Origin: Phoronis australis | Lineage: Eukaryota; Phoronida; Phoronidae | DNA: 64,000 nucleotides | Assembly (NCBI GenBank): GCA_002633005.1 | Contig: NMRA01000849.1 | Span: 1-64,000, forward strand | Reading direction: 5' to 3' | Part shown: positions 10,404 through 24,200 of the stretch, piece after piece | Layout of the letters: every line of letters begins with the position of its first letter | Numbering within the stretch: position 1 is the first letter of the stretch | Position numbers and translations under genes: made by a program | Notes under the pieces: model-generated | Told to the model about the DNA's origin: nothing | Seen by the model: only the letters and a program-made list of their open reading frames with translations | The model's database searches: none

Positions 10404-10972
10404 GTGGCTTTAAAGTGGCACGGAACGCGAAAACTCTAAAAAATACCTTTTAAACAGATCGTGGCGAATCTACCTCGTGAGGATGCTTACGTGAGAGTTA
10501 TTTGCTTTGAATATTGCAAGAAGTGTCAGAAACACTATTTCTGAAACAGACAAAATAAAAACGCTTTCTTCCCAATACAGGTTTTCGATAATAAATATGC
10601 GCTCATGGGCTCAAAGAAGTCGGACTGGCTGCTGCTTGAACTCGCCATTGTTTATTTACATCAAAGATCAAAGACCACATTTCAGTTCTATATGAGGTAA
10701 ATGTGGTAGGTCTATGTTTTGCCATACCAAATAAGCAAAGGTGCTTTGCGGTGTAAGTGAAAAACTCAATGAAATGGCGAGCAGTTGACATATCTTTTTT
10801 GAAATTTAAAGTTTAAGAAAAATCCTTTGACATCAACGGTTATTCAAAACCTTTACGAAACCGTAAATTAAAATACCAGGTGAACAATTTGACTTCTTTT
10901 TCAGTGCCAGAGAAATTCTACAGATACTTCAATTCAGTCTGTTTTTCACGTTCTATGCCACTTTAAAATTGG
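10404..10972. mobile_element. MITE-like element with ~22-bp inverted ends
   Basis: The left end TGGCTTTAAAGTGGCACGG with following AACG reappears inverted at the right end as CGTTCTATGCCACTTTAAAATTGG (about 10948-10972), about 19 of 22 positions matching. The 0.57-kb interior has no meaningful open frame. This is the layout of a non-autonomous DNA transposon. No clear target duplication was identified. Confidence 0.4.
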
Positions 10973-10979
10973 TCTCAAC

Positions 10980-11160
10980 TTGTCTTGCAAAGAACTGACA
11001 ATTCGTTATTGCTCAAGACCATGTTCGGCGAATAAAATAACACGCCGTGACAAGTCAACGCGTAGAGCCTGGTCTTGAACAATGAGAAACTGTGAGCTCT
11101 TTCCAAGCCCAGGAATCACATCTGTGTTGACTAAGGAACAAATTGAGATGAAATTTACTA
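10980..11160. repeat. Dispersed repeat (also near 23310-23400 and 33410-33560)
   Basis: The blocks GTTATTGCTCAAGACC, CACGCCGTGACAAGTCAAC and TCTTTCCAAGCCCAGGAATC recur in diverged form near 23310-23400, and partly inverted near 33410-33560 (GGTCTCAACTTGT and GTTCGTTATTGCTTAAGAC in reverse complement). The family is not identified and the limits are approximate. Confidence 0.4.
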
Positions 11161-13435
11161 ATGTAAGTGTTCTAAGTCAAAAGCTGATTTTGTGAAATAA
11201 AGCGGGTTTATAGTCTCCCTATCCCTTGCAAGTGTGAAAGGAGCTTATACGTTGGTGCAAAATTCACGATAAGTCAAATGACGCAATAGATGCAAGTATG
11301 GGTGACACTCGTTTTTGTCTTCTTCAACTGGCAGGAATCGAATTCAGGACAAAGGGCTCCGAAATACATGTTAAGCAAGCAGCTATTTCGAAAACATGGT
11401 TTGATGTAGCTGTGGCCCTAGAGGTCAGTGTGTCACCAATTACACCAATGAGAGGGTTGGCGATAGCCATCAGATTCACGCAAACAGACGGTGGTTTTTC
11501 TTTGGCTACCCCGGAGGCTCGTTATCAAACAAATGTCACAAATGCGATATCCTTATTGGCGTTTTCTAATGCCGAGTTTAACTTCAATTATTGTACATTA
11601 TGCTTTTCGTAATAAGAATTCTGAAAAATGCGATAAGTTTAGTGGCTCATGCAACCACTCAACTTGACCAGAAGCTGTTCCAGTTAAATGTAAGCACGTC
11701 AAAGCTGTTGCGTCTTGTACTTTTCTCATTAACTTTGTGCCTATGACATGCAGAAAGCTGAGTCGATGCCGCGGAAACATACATCATAGACCTGCCATGT
11801 TTTTAAGCACAGCCCCAAGTTTTCATTAATTCTCTTAATACAATACATTGCCCAGTGAAAACGAGCTCACTGGAGTGGGTGACACTTTAGTTCAATGCTC
11901 GATTGTCTGCTAGTAAAGCCATGATTCGAACCCCGGTCTCCAAACAGGAGTCCGGAGCTCGAGTCCCGATAGCACTGCCTACACCAAGGAGAGTGATCAC
12001 TGGTACTTCTTATGTTTCCTATGTTTATGTACAGGTAGAAGTGACCACAGCTCTTGTGAATCCATGAATTGGTGTTTTCCTTACGTATATGGGACTCACT
12101 GTTTAAAAGAATGCAGGTTGTGTATTATTATGAAATAAAGAGTGGGTAAGCAGAACAGCTCTAGATGTTACTAACAAGGTGTGAAAATTCGAACAAGAAT
12201 TAACTAAAGATGTCGATTCGGCGGTGAATAACATAATGAGTGAAATTAAACAATGTGCAAGTGGTGTTAAGAAACGTGTGACAATCCTTTGTAGTTACGG
12301 GCTTAAGAAACATTGGTAAAGACAAACTTCGAAACAATACAAACAATAACTTGCAGTTTGAGGATGTGTTTATAACTCAATACGTCCAGTCTAGAAATGA
12401 ATGCAACCATGTAAGCGGAAGAATGAGAAAGCTGTGCCCGGTGGCCTGTAGCAACACCAAATTGCGACTCAACCAAGGTCTCTAAATCTTTTACGCATTT
12501 CTTTCGGTTTTTACTCAGATATGTAATATTTTTTCTATCATTTCATCTTTATTATCGGCTCCTCTTATACTCGTTACATATTCTAATAATACAACTAAGA
12601 ACTGAGCCCTTAGTTCGGTCATAGGGACTTAGTCTTTAAATCAGAGGCGTTGCATGAAAATTTCTCTAGTGTATTTCAAGAATATGGATATTTCAACGTA
12701 GAATTCAGTCTCAATTTGTAATAAAGCCAAAACTTAGTTATGAGATTCAAACAGCATAAGAAAGAACTGTCAATGTTTTCATAACACCACAAATACGCTG
12801 CATTATCGTAAAACTGAAGAAGCTACAGAGAGAAAAGACAGAACACAATTTTGGCGCTTTTTAAAGTGAGAAAATCATGTGTGACGTCAGGCATTAAACT
12901 AGGCTAATGAGCAAACCATTTTGAATCACACTATACCACTGGCGAGGAGTAACAAGCGTTTTGTGTGTTTAGAGCAAAAAAAAATCGCAAGTCTAAAACT
13001 ACATTACACAGCTATGTTCCCCCGTGTGTATTTCACGGAAGAATGATTCGAATTAATCACCAAACAGACCCAAACTCCCGCGATCGACCATGGTACTAAA
13101 TTGGCCTACCGAACTCTGTAGGCTACGGTGCGTTCAAATACCTAGAAATCCGTAACAGTGAAATAAAACCACGTTTGTTCAAGAACTTGGTGTATTTGTA
13201 AAGGGTTTACATTGAAATTTGATGATTTATTGGTGTAAAACGATGAATTCAAGCGATAAGTTCAATTTGACACAATTAAGCGTGTTGTGAACGGCTGAAC
13301 ATACAGCGTTCGAACCGATCACGTCATTGGTTAATTTCAACACCTCCGTCTGCCGTTAGGTGTCAGGTAAAACAACTGAACTTGCTGTTAAATTGATTCA
13401 AAATAGGTTGTTCTTTGGGTGGCATTCTCCTTTAA
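11161..13435. other. Intergenic DNA; one possible tRNA-like box
   Basis: Mostly featureless. A B-box-like GGGGTTCGAATC lies on the minus strand near 11928-11940 inside a short self-complementary stretch, which may be a decayed tRNA-derived SINE. A matching A box is not convincing. Confidence 0.35.
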
Positions 13436-13556
13436 ATTACTATTACTACTATTATTACTATTATTATTAGACTACTACTATTACTGCTATTACTACTATC
13501 ACTACTGTTACTCGTAATCGTAATCGTTATTTTTATTATTATTATTATTATTATCA
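13436..13556. repeat. Imperfect (TAY)n microsatellite
   Basis: Runs of ACT, ATT and TTA triplets, ending in seven or so TTA units. An equivalent inverted triplet tract lies at about 29410-29565, as expected from the large inverted duplication. Confidence 0.8.
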
Positions 13557-14400
13557 TGAATATTTTATTTAACGAGGACAAAATACATGTCATTGATGCT
13601 TAATATGAGCATTTTATGCAATGTATCAAAAGGGTAAATATATCAAATTCGTTTAAGTGGGAGCTGCAACACAAAAATAGCGCCTCATGAGACACATGAC
13701 TTCACGTCCATTAATAACAGAATGCCCAATCTTTGTCTTGTACTTCGAACTAATGACCATTGACCAAATTGCAATTTTAATTCATATTTTATCTTAAAAG
13801 ATTACAGAAAGAGAAAATGCATGTTTTTATAGCCCTAAAGGCTGAAAGTCAGCTTTTTGGACTATTGTCCCTTTAAACTATCGACGTAGACCTGTCCAAG
13901 TGTGAGCAAAATAACCATGTCTTTTCTGAGTGCAAAATATTTTCTATTTCCCCATCTAGGCCTCTCATTTTTACGTATACACGTCACGGTTTGACCTGTT
14001 GTTACCACCACTGTTTCAGACAGCTTTGACGTCATAGGGATAATGATATTTCTTTCAGCTTTTAAGCTGTATAAAACACGTTACTATGCCGCCACTTTTT
14101 AAAACTATTAGCTCGCCCTTCTCAAAGGCGATATTTTGCTTTTGCATTGGCAAAATCTGTCAACCTGTCGGCAAATAAATGCGTGCCTTTATTTCCTTCC
14201 ACAACAATGTCTTTAAGAAATTGTCATTCATGCCTAAGGTGGTAGACAGAACCTGCCGGCATCAGAAACATTGGTTTTGCTAGTTTTATGTGGAGCAGGT
14301 CAATTACTGCATTGGCGATGACTCCAAGGCAATAAAACAATGGCTGAAATAAACCACACTATCGTGGATTAAATCTGGTGTTATTTTCTATCAAATTGGC
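13436..14400 (+). repeat. Arm 1 of a ~1-kb inverted duplication
   Basis: The reverse complement of 28370-29570 matches this segment along most of its length. Matching blocks include TGAGACAC near 13690, AAACTATCGACGTAGAC near 13875, TTTACGTATACACGTCACGG near 13970, TCTCAAAGGCGAT near 14117 and GACTCCAAGGCAATAAAACA near 14320. The arms are clearly diverged. Neither arm has a coding frame I can recognise. Confidence 0.65.
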
Positions 14401-14807
14401 TTCTGAAATTGAATTGTCCATGAAAAATTTTGTTATTGTTGTTTGTTCCCGAAGAAATATGATAAATACTAGCCAAACACGACGTCATTTTTGTGCTCAC
14501 CATGGGAAGTGTTTTTACTGTAATGCCGGATACACAGCTGATTTATGACCTGTTAGCGTCAACAAAAGATTGCAAGAACGCTTTAGCCATAAAAAACTTA
14601 TCTGATTCTGGAAACTCCTTTCGTATGGAGTTGAAACTTAGCGGTATGCGTTTTTGACTATGCCATAAACTACTCATGTTAAAAACATGCAAAGCACATT
14701 GGGACACATCTATAAGTTCGACCTGGCACATTTGATAGAAGGGAGTTAAGTGTGTGAACGGTTTTCTTCCGTGTGACAAATTTCATATAACCTCATGAAA
14801 TATGACG

Positions 14808-14942
14808 TTTTCGGAAAATGTAACAATGGTACATTTCTCGCATGTGCATTTCACGTAAATTGTAACAATTACATAAAATATAACAACTTGTTACATTTCA
14901 GGAGAGACCTAGCAACGTAAAATGTTACATTTTACGGCGTAT
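14808..14942 (+). repeat. GTAAAATGTAACA-type repeat cluster
   Basis: Iterations of (C/A)GTAAAATGTAACA and its inverse TGTTACATTTTACG, with CAATGGTACATTTCTCGCAT and AGGAGAG..CTAGCAACG between them. The same blocks, in the same order and orientation, occur at 29940-30120. It ends in TTACGGCGTATCA, as does the other copy. Confidence 0.65.
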
Positions 14943-17900
14943 CAAAGCACAACCAGGATTAGAACTGAAAGTTAAATCTCACACTGAAGCATCTTTTTGC
15001 CACTACGTATTGAAACGTACAACAGAACCAATAAGCTTTGAATGACTTGAACAAATGGCTACAAGAAATTGTGCGCTTGCTAAAGCTTACAAGCACATTA
15101 GTTAAACCAAGGACATATTTCATCTTGTTTCAAATTCAAACCCTGATAGCAGCACTATTTTTAACTAATCAATGAAACATATGAAGGTCTGTCTGCAATG
15201 TGGGTGTAGATAGGCCAATACCACCTCAGTGGTGACTATTTCGATGCGTATGTTTGGGTGTTTAGTTCTTCCAAGTACTCTGTCAAGTTAATAGAAACCT
15301 GAAAACGAGGAGATGTTGGGAAACATAACAGTATGTTATAGCTTCATAGGAATCCAGACATAAATCATTAACAGGGAAAGATATCCATGTAAAAATACTG
15401 GCATGGCCTTCGTGAGGGTCTCATGTAACCATAATAGTTTACGGTAAAAAGTATTATCTCCTGTGTTCCGACCAATCACTTCACTGGCTGACATTTGCTA
15501 AGTTATTAGGTTGCGGTTCGAAGCAAGTTCCTTGAGCGAAAAGGAACACGCCCTTCCTGACATGGGGAGATCATTCCAGTCAGTCCATGTTTAACTCAAC
15601 TCGAACCTAGGTCAAATTACACCCAGATTAATCGTCACTTTCCTAATGACACTGAATGCTTTAATAATCTGAAATTTTTAAGTCTGAATATCGCACACTT
15701 CCGCGACAAACTAGTATTCCACAGCCCGGTAAATATTCGAAATCATGTACTCAGCCCATCAGTCAAATCAGGCAGATTTCCCTTGCGTTGAATAATTCGG
15801 TTCAATTAGATCGGGGTTACTCAAGTTTTACTGTGCGTAACAATAGTTAACATGTAGACTGGTGAGAGTTCACTTGGTTACATTGTGACCCTTTCCAGGG
15901 GTATTCCATTTAGGGTACTGGTAGCAGGATGTCTTTTTGTATTCAATAATCTAGATCCACCAGACAAACCTGACCAGTCGGTCAAAATATGTAGTCGAAA
16001 CAGAACGACTCTTAATTTTGAGAGCCAGGCACGTTAAACTAGCAAATTTGATGAAACGAGATTTCATAATCAGGAGCTACCAACAATTACTATGAACACA
16101 AAGACATAAGCACACACAATCAATGCCAATATACCCAACTTGTGAAATTGCTACATTTTGGGAGCTCTACCCTTGCATTGATACTCACTGACACAACAGA
16201 CATATATTATTGTAGAGTACAGGCGTTATATGAACGTTATGACTTACTCATGAACCACAAGCAGTATATTACTGTATGTTAGAATAATTAGATAAGATAT
16301 CCACACACAGATTGCAGTCCATGTCGGTATGTGACAGCGTGAGTGGCTGACAATAACAACTGAAATCTACACATTGGATATCAATCGCAGAACCGATTGT
16401 GGGCAATCGATTTTAGATCGCGAGTCCGTAAAGAAGCTTGTCCCCGTCAAGGGTAAGGCAATCTATGATGCTGATACGCTATTCAGTAGTCTGTCTTTGT
16501 ACTGCAAAGTAACATTGGGATAACCGATGTCTTTTAGTAGGAATAGGTCGAGTTCAGTCCCTCCATTCCTGAACGATGAATAAGGCAGCATGAAGGATGA
16601 CCAAGCCATTTTGCCCAGTGTCTCTGTCATAGATCATGGGGCCCAGACGTGACGTTGGTTTGATGTTGGCCAGCTTCTGTAGCAGGTCTTCTAGACTGTA
16701 TCTGGACTACTGAAGAATTGTCTGCCAGCTTTCGTACGCGAGTGGCCACCCTTTCCTCCCGCCTCTAATAAAATCATTCTGTTTTGACCGCAAACCTCCC
16801 AGCGCAAAGGATCACGAGATCACAAGACAACAAAAGATAAGGAAGCCATGCTAACTAATTCCAAAAATAGAGCTCTGTTCAAAAAACTTCCTACATGTAT
16901 GCAGCCATCACCCTCCACACAACGTCGAGCTGGTCAAGAACACCCACTGTATAGTTATCCATGTTGAAGGATTGAAAAGTCAGACGTTATAGATGCATGT
17001 TGAAAGCGGCGGAAGAAGACGCGCACATTATCAGAATCCTCAGTGACAATACCTGATCTTGGTTTATTGGGCATTGAGGATGCTAGTTGACGCCATCATT
17101 CAAATGGAGAAGTAGAACGGTAGTATTAAGCATGGAAGACCAGAGATCAGACCTCAGAAAGTGTGCATGGAATGTGCAATTCCCTTGATCTTTCTACTGG
17201 TATATTGAAGTTTGATAACACTCCCTCCCTTTCACAAGTTTCGTTGAATACACGATCGAGATGTATTGGCTCTATCCAACTTTAAAGTCAGCTTTCAAAA
17301 TTTCTCGAGTGAGTTCTGTCAACGGATTAAAGTGCGTGTAGACATTGTCCGAAAGACACGGTGGTCATGCAGAATCAAATAAGCATACTAAAATGTACAT
17401 ATTGTTGGTTTAATCAAACCAGGGTATTTCGGTCATCATCGACCATCTAAGTTGCAAATAAGGCTCAAACTTCCGCCTTCCAAACAACATATCAAACTTC
17501 ACCCTATAGGAGTCGGGAGTTATCATCATACATGTATAACTAACATGGTCAAATGCCAAGGCAATCAAGTTACTTGAGAGGGGGGATAACATTACTTGTA
17601 CAAAGACCCGTTTTTGGCAGTTAATTGATGTAGATTCAAATTTGGTTATAGGCTACGGGCTTCAATGATTTCCAGTCTGTGTATATCTCTTTCAAAATAG
17701 CGAATGCTCTTGTTATTCAATATATCACCAGCATAACAAGGCATGAACGCTTAGGTACGTACATAGTTGAGTATTTATGAGGGACGGTCAATATTGCGAC
17801 TTCATTTATTGAGATTTTGGTACGGGTCTTGGTCCAGTATTTGACATTTCGTTTACAATTAACATAACTGAAATAATTGAGTAACAAAACAGAAATTAAT

Positions 17901-20744
17901 AATGTGATCATACGCATGACTGTGCAAACTGAATACACATGGTCTATATATAACCTGCACAAACTACACATATTCCTGATCATAAACAAATGAAATATTG
18001 TGACTTCGCTTAATAAGATTTCGGTAGGAAATCTAATTCCGATCTTCAACGATCCCTTATCCTTACTTAGCATTTCCCATACATTTAACATTTCGTCCGT
18101 CAGAAGAGGTGGATTTTCCTTATTTCAGTCCAACTTGATCTTTTACCTCTCAGTTAACCTTTAGTTTGATCCTCTATCTATAAAACAATACAAAAAATGG
18201 ACTCTACGTCTCACAAAACACTAAAAAACGATAAATTGCGGGACCCTATAAGACATCATGTTCAGAAGTTGGAAATTGGTCGAGAATCAAGATGGCAGAT
18301 GTAGCCATCTTGAATCGTGATAGTGCAACCAAGTTCTACTATTTATAAACATAATAAATTTTCAAAAGAGAATTTTACAGCAAACAAAATGGCAGGATCA
18401 AGTTTTTGGCAACTAGACTATTCTGTAACGTGTGTTGCCATTGCTGTGACAATAGTAGATGCAAGACGTAAAGAGGTCTTGTTTTGTGTTGCTTTGCAAA
18501 CACAAAACATTTAAACAAGATAATATTAACACGCATTTTCTTTTCCTTATAGCTTTGTGTTGCAGAAAAGAAAATACTTTGGACACTCTTGCAACGCTAG
18601 TTGAAGCCAAAATTGCAAACTATATATAATTCATTTTGATATCATAGGCCGCAGGGCTTATTGCAATACGACCCCAGTAATAACACCATAACATTTTTCA
18701 GGAAAGTATTAGTCTCTTACAATGTATATTACTGTAAAAAGGGTCATTCCACGCATAAGTGAAACTCACCTACAGTGTTAGGCTGGACGCAAACAGGCCA
18801 AAGCCTCTTGGTCCTATCTTATACCACGTGTAATTGACCTGTCACAAACTCCGCTCCTTGCACCATGTCGACAAACAAACATTAAGGTTTACCCGGCAAC
18901 GTGTTGTTTGTCGGGTAAAATGGAGGCTTGGAAACGAAGGTGTGTCAAGAATGCTGCTTTCTGATTTGTCAGTTCAGCCGTCATTCAAAATCCTGGCGAT
19001 AGGTCAATTGGGAACGCTAACTCAACATGTCAGGTACACAGGAAAACAAAATGCAAAGGACTCTATCCCTAAACGATAAACCACATCAATGGCGCTGTTG
19101 CAAAGTGCTTTGTCATGCAATAGGAAACATGAACACGATGGTTAACTAGGACTGTGGGGGCGAAGCAAAATATAAATTTGAGAGAATCTGTTAACAAAAC
19201 CGTATTTGACGCCCTCAGAGATGTTTCTTAAACCCTTTTTAAGTACCCAATAATACAGTTACCATCATTTGCCTCTATTAAAGAGAACAAGACAAACGCT
19301 CTCACATTTAAGAGAGGTCGACTAAGGAAGCCGAAACAGGAACGACTATTATCCCAACACCCATGGCACTGGGGCCAAATCAATAAAATGCCTTTCCAGT
19401 AAGAGCAGCTACCAATCCCTTGGTGCAAACCCCTAAATTCCGCACAAGTTCCTAAAACACTGCATACAAGATGACCAAATTCCAGTTCCAGGGACTGACC
19501 AAATTCAAAAGCCATCTAAACTCCATCTGTGTTTACTGTGACAACGTCATCCAAAAGATTAAATCGCTACTGATGTACTGTAAACGTGTGTTTAAATGTG
19601 AAGTAGATGAAAGACATGATGTCCAAGATTCAAGCAAATAGTATCACATGCTTGTGAACTTTGGAGCAATGAATGGGCACAAGTGGAAATATGGATCACT
19701 GGGCGCTCTCTGTTGTGCCACCTGCCAACGCACAGGAATTGATATCAGGGTTCGAATTTAGTTTCCTTTAAACCTATGAAAATCTTTTATGCAATTTCTT
19801 GATTTTATTAAAAGTTTGAAAAAGTTAGAAACAAAAATACGCTTGTGAGGTTAAAGTTGCATTTCGACCTGCTTCGATGGCTAAAACCAAAAATCGAATT
19901 GGTCTTCTTACTCTCATAAAATTGATCTCACAATACATCTATACCTTGCCGTGATTGTATTGCGTTTCCGTTACCAACAGGCAATGCATATACATGTCCC
20001 GTTTTATTGATGGCAAAGGAATCCTTTCTCGGTAAAGAATTTTATGAGATCGTTTGTACGACAGTAAAATTACCAATTCGAATTTCGTTTTTATCTAGCA
20101 AAACAGGGCGAAATGTAACTTTACTAATTTAAGTTGTAACCCTGGTTACGACTGCTTTTGTTAGGAAAGTTAGGTCTGAGATACAGCAGCCTAGTTACAG
20201 TACATTGCTGGCGACGACGCACCGAGAAGTGCAATTGAGAACGTGCATGCGACGGACACCTATAGACCCTTACGAAAAGTAAGTAGTAAGTAGTAATTTT
20301 GGAGGGAAATGTTTCGAAAACAAATGTTTGCTACACGGATAAAAAGATATCGATGGTTTAAATACGTCAAGTTGTGTATCCGTTGTGGGCTTTTGAATTT
20401 TTCTAAACAAGTCTTTAAAGTGGGTTTAACTTGATGTTGTAACTATATGGCAAATTAAGGGTGAAGGTAAGGTTATCGATATTGAATATTTCGGTGTATG
20501 ACTTTAGGTCTTACGGTACTACTAATGACTTCACTGAGAGCAGTAAACTTCTGAAATGATTTCAGATTGTGTTTCAGTTTCTTGGCACAGTCATTCAAAG
20601 CCTGTAAACCTTTATCAAGCAGTCATGTAACCAACGCGATGAGACACATTACTCTTGGTGCTCACGGTTTACATTAACAATCTATATGTAATACTTGAAG
20701 GACATCATGAACAGAAACAAAGTTTTGAATACTGGTTACCTTTA
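14943..20744. other. Gene-poor stretch with no supported gene
   Basis: I found no exon with domain similarity. A 50-codon minus-strand open frame at about 16554-16706 (contains RLGPMIYDRDTGQNGLVILH) looks protein-like but is too short to call. The minus-strand frame at 17717-18091 reads through an AT-rich partial duplication and is probably spurious. Confidence 0.45.
18288..18314. repeat. CAAGATGGC inverted repeat
   Basis: CAAGATGGC at about 18289-18297 is followed after 7 bases by its exact inverse GCCATCTTG. The flanks GAAT/AATC extend the symmetry loosely. This is the same AAGATGGC core that is arrayed at 762-799. Confidence 0.7.
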
Positions 20745-21290
20745 TTTACATATATATTATGCAATTTATTATGCAACAATCTGTAAGATAGCCTCATCAT
20801 AAATTAATTAACCACAGAAATGCGAGTACGAACAGAAATACAATTTCAAATAATGGCGACCTTTACTTGCATGTATATCATGCAATTGCAACAGCATGCA
20901 AACTAATTTCATCATCAAACAGCTCTGGTGCCTGATATCACAACTACAAGATGAAGTAGAATTTTCGAGAACATGATTATCTTGATTGGCATACTTTATC
21001 TTAATTATCGATGTATCCATCTTCAAAAGTTGATCCATTAAATTCACTGACCATCGAAACATGGGTGTAAATATCAACCTGCAGCTATTAGCACGGGTAA
21101 ACTTTTCAGAATGGCTGCCTTAATTTGCATAGCTTACACAAATTCTCGATGTTTCTACCTCCAAAGTAGCTCCATTAAAGTTTGTGTTGTCATAAACATA
21201 GGTGTAAACATCAACATGGTCTACCAGCAGTGACTGGTAAGGAACTTATAAACAAAAAGACTTTTGCATAATTGCCTTAATTTGCATATT
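20745..21290. repeat. Degenerate tandem repeat, ~140-bp period
   Basis: Blocks CGATGTATCCATCTTCAAAAG..CTCCATTAAA and ATAGGTGTAAACATCAAC recur at about 21008/21150 and 21062/21200. CTTTATTTACAT/CTTTACTTGCAT/CTTAATTTGCAT blocks recur at 20740, 20861, 21118 and 21275. Strong divergence makes unit limits uncertain. Confidence 0.45.
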
Positions 21291-24200
21291 TAAAAAATGC
21301 TAAGGGTTTTCAAGACCACAACCCACCTAAGACGTCTTATGGGCCGCTATCTAGACATGAAACAACCAAAAAAAACCTTATACTAATAAAGGTTTCTAGG
21401 TACCCATTTCTGGCTACTGGACTATTTGTCCGTAACGCGAAAATTGTAAAAGCTTAATCCGTACTGCGTTTATTTGAAGCGGACTGTGTAGCGATTGGAT
21501 ATGTCACATACATTGAATAATGAAATCGTTGAAAATGTAACGTATGAATAGCAAAAATTGGCTTGTTTTGCTTATTTGTCGGTTAAAAAGACATTTTGAT
21601 TTTTATAAGAGCCTCAAATCATTTTTCTTCGAAAACGAATCACACTGTACAGACACATGGAAAGATGAAAACGCATTCATTGGTCATTGCAAAGGATATA
21701 TATGCAAATGCATCGAGCATTATGCCTCCCGCAAGGCCTAAGTCGTAATGAGATACGCATAACATAGTTCAGATAGCCCTGGCAGCCACAATGAGAAATA
21801 GCACGGGACGTTCGCCGCTCAAGTAACGACAACACTGTCCATGGCCATGACGTCGATGCGACTAGGAAATGACACCGACATTACTGAAGAAGACACTGCT
21901 GACGGCAACATCCGGGAGCCGCCAATAGCAGAGGAGACCACGGTACTGATGTGAGCCAGAACTGTCAATGACTATACCAGCAACGTTGACGTATACATGC
22001 AGCGATTAACAATGTTCAGACCAACCAGATAGCACATTCAGCAACCACAGCAAGCCACCGACGACACTGCAGCCGGCACCGCCCGACAACAATGCCGAAT
22101 TCAAATGCTATTGCTCCCGCCGTACGCAAACAACGTCCACAACATCACGGCCAGTGTCGACAAGACTAACGATGTTGATCACATTAATTATGGATAATAC
22201 TGAAGTAACGCAACGGTATTCGTGAACCATGAAAATCTGCATTGCTATGTCGTCAGGAAATTAGTGAAAGTATGTTAAACTGAACAAACTTAATTTTAAA
22301 AATCCATGTGAAAGAAATCGAAGAAAAGCAGTCTGAAGATGAGAAAAATTCAATTGAAAAATCATGAAAAAACATATGGCATAATAACCTATTTAATCAG
22401 CGAGCCGTGACCGGAAAACCTCGAATAACTAGGCAACGGAAAGTCACGAATAAAAACAGACGCCACGTGTCCGGTAGCCCTTGGAATGATCTATCCATAG
22501 AAAAACAAAACAGAAAAAAACCTTCACGAATCCGTCTGGAAATCAAAAATCTTAAAAAGGCCACCATAGCGCCATCTTGCGTCTGATTTCAGCCAGAGCC
22601 ATTTTAAAAACACGTGTGTAAATTTCACGTTGATCTGATAAGAAATGCGACCTGTACAAAAGACTTCGTGACAAAGCAGCATACTTGAAGAAATGTCATT
22701 TCTCCATGCAATGATTCACTAGCTGCATTGTATATCACCTTAGCACCCCTATGAAAGTTATGAAACCCTATATTAAATGCCACTCTCGTTAATATATTCT
22801 GTTGCTCTGGTTACTTCCATGCGTGAAGTCTGCTTTTGGGTGTCTCTTGGACGTTATCTCTTAAAGTGTAAGTTAACATATTGGATGTTAATATCTTAAT
22901 TAAAATAGTCGTTGTAAACTGATAGGAATATTGACAGCACAGAGTCGTGCGCATCTACTCTTAGGAGAAAATCTTCATTCGTTGGTTGTGAGGTTGGGCA
23001 GAATTCTCTCGGAATGGTCTTCAGAAAGCAAACGGTTTGGGTGAAGTGTACTGGGTATCATTTCATGAAAATTTGGGAGCTATCAAATAACAATCTCATG
23101 TCAAGCAATTCAGTGTTATCCAAGCTACATGTATCCGTTATCTTGCCCTGTAAAATGTCGCATTACTTTTCTTCGGTTTAGTGCGGCAATAAAACCTCGT
23201 TCCGTCGAAGAAACTAAAGTTTGATTTTAACCGCTTACCTCTATTTGCGTCAATTTAATCCTTACTCAAATGAGAAGAGACTTTTGGCTTCGCAAAGGTC
23301 TGCCAATGAAGTTACACGCCGTTACAAGTCAACTTTCAGAGCCTTGTATCAGGTCTTTCCAAACCCAGAAATCGCACCTAATTTGACAAAGGAACAATGA
23401 CACGAAATGACGTTGAACACGACGTTTATAGCCGCTTTACGGTCAGAGAAGCGAAATTGCAAGGAGGCTGTACTTAGTTCATGGCTGTTGTAGCCTACAC
23501 AGGGTGTGTTGCACTCCCGAGCTCAATCCGATAGCACAGATGGTACTTTTTCGACATTTAGTGTGCCGCTCAGTGAGATGGATTGGGGGTTTTCAATGTC
23601 CATATGAGAGGGTAATTTCTTGAAATTTTAAAGCAACAACTAGGCTTTTTGTAAAAGTTTAAATACTACACAAGTGGTATCTTCAGGAAACAAACCTATA
23701 CAAAAAGAATAAATTTTTCATAGAAGCTCCGATCCCGACCCTTACTAATCAATTTTTATCTTACTACTCTCGGTGGAGCTTATGCATTTTGCTCTAGGAC
23801 GCTCCCGTTTTCCACCGACTTCGTCAATACATTTACTTTGTTCATTACGCTTTGCTGCTGCAGAGTAGAGCATAGGAGATGCAACATTGACTGAATGCTG
23901 ATGAACAACGTAGATGGCAATGCTTCAGAAAGAGTTTTGCACTAGCCTTTGATGAAAGGGTTCATCAGCACCTTTCAACTCTCCAAAGACGTTTCTTTCT
24001 CATTAGCCCAACCAATTTCTCTTTTCAAAAGTGATTTTTGATATGATTTATCATGTCCAGATGCTTCTGTAAAATCTCTTGTTCAAGTTTCCATGTATGC
24101 GATTTTGCAGCAATTGCATCTGTTCTAAGCTCTTATCTTCTAGTCGTACCTGGTAATTCGAGTGCACAAATTTGTAGGCCGATATGACATTCCCTTTGTC

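Noticed and set aside
16554-16706. 50-codon minus-strand frame with RLGPMIYDRDTGQNGLVILH
   Set aside because: Protein-like in composition but short, without splice context or recognised family; could arise by chance in 64 kb.
17717-18091. 124-residue minus-strand membrane-like protein
   Set aside because: Hydrophobic content follows from AT-rich DNA; it reads across a partial internal duplication and has no motif.
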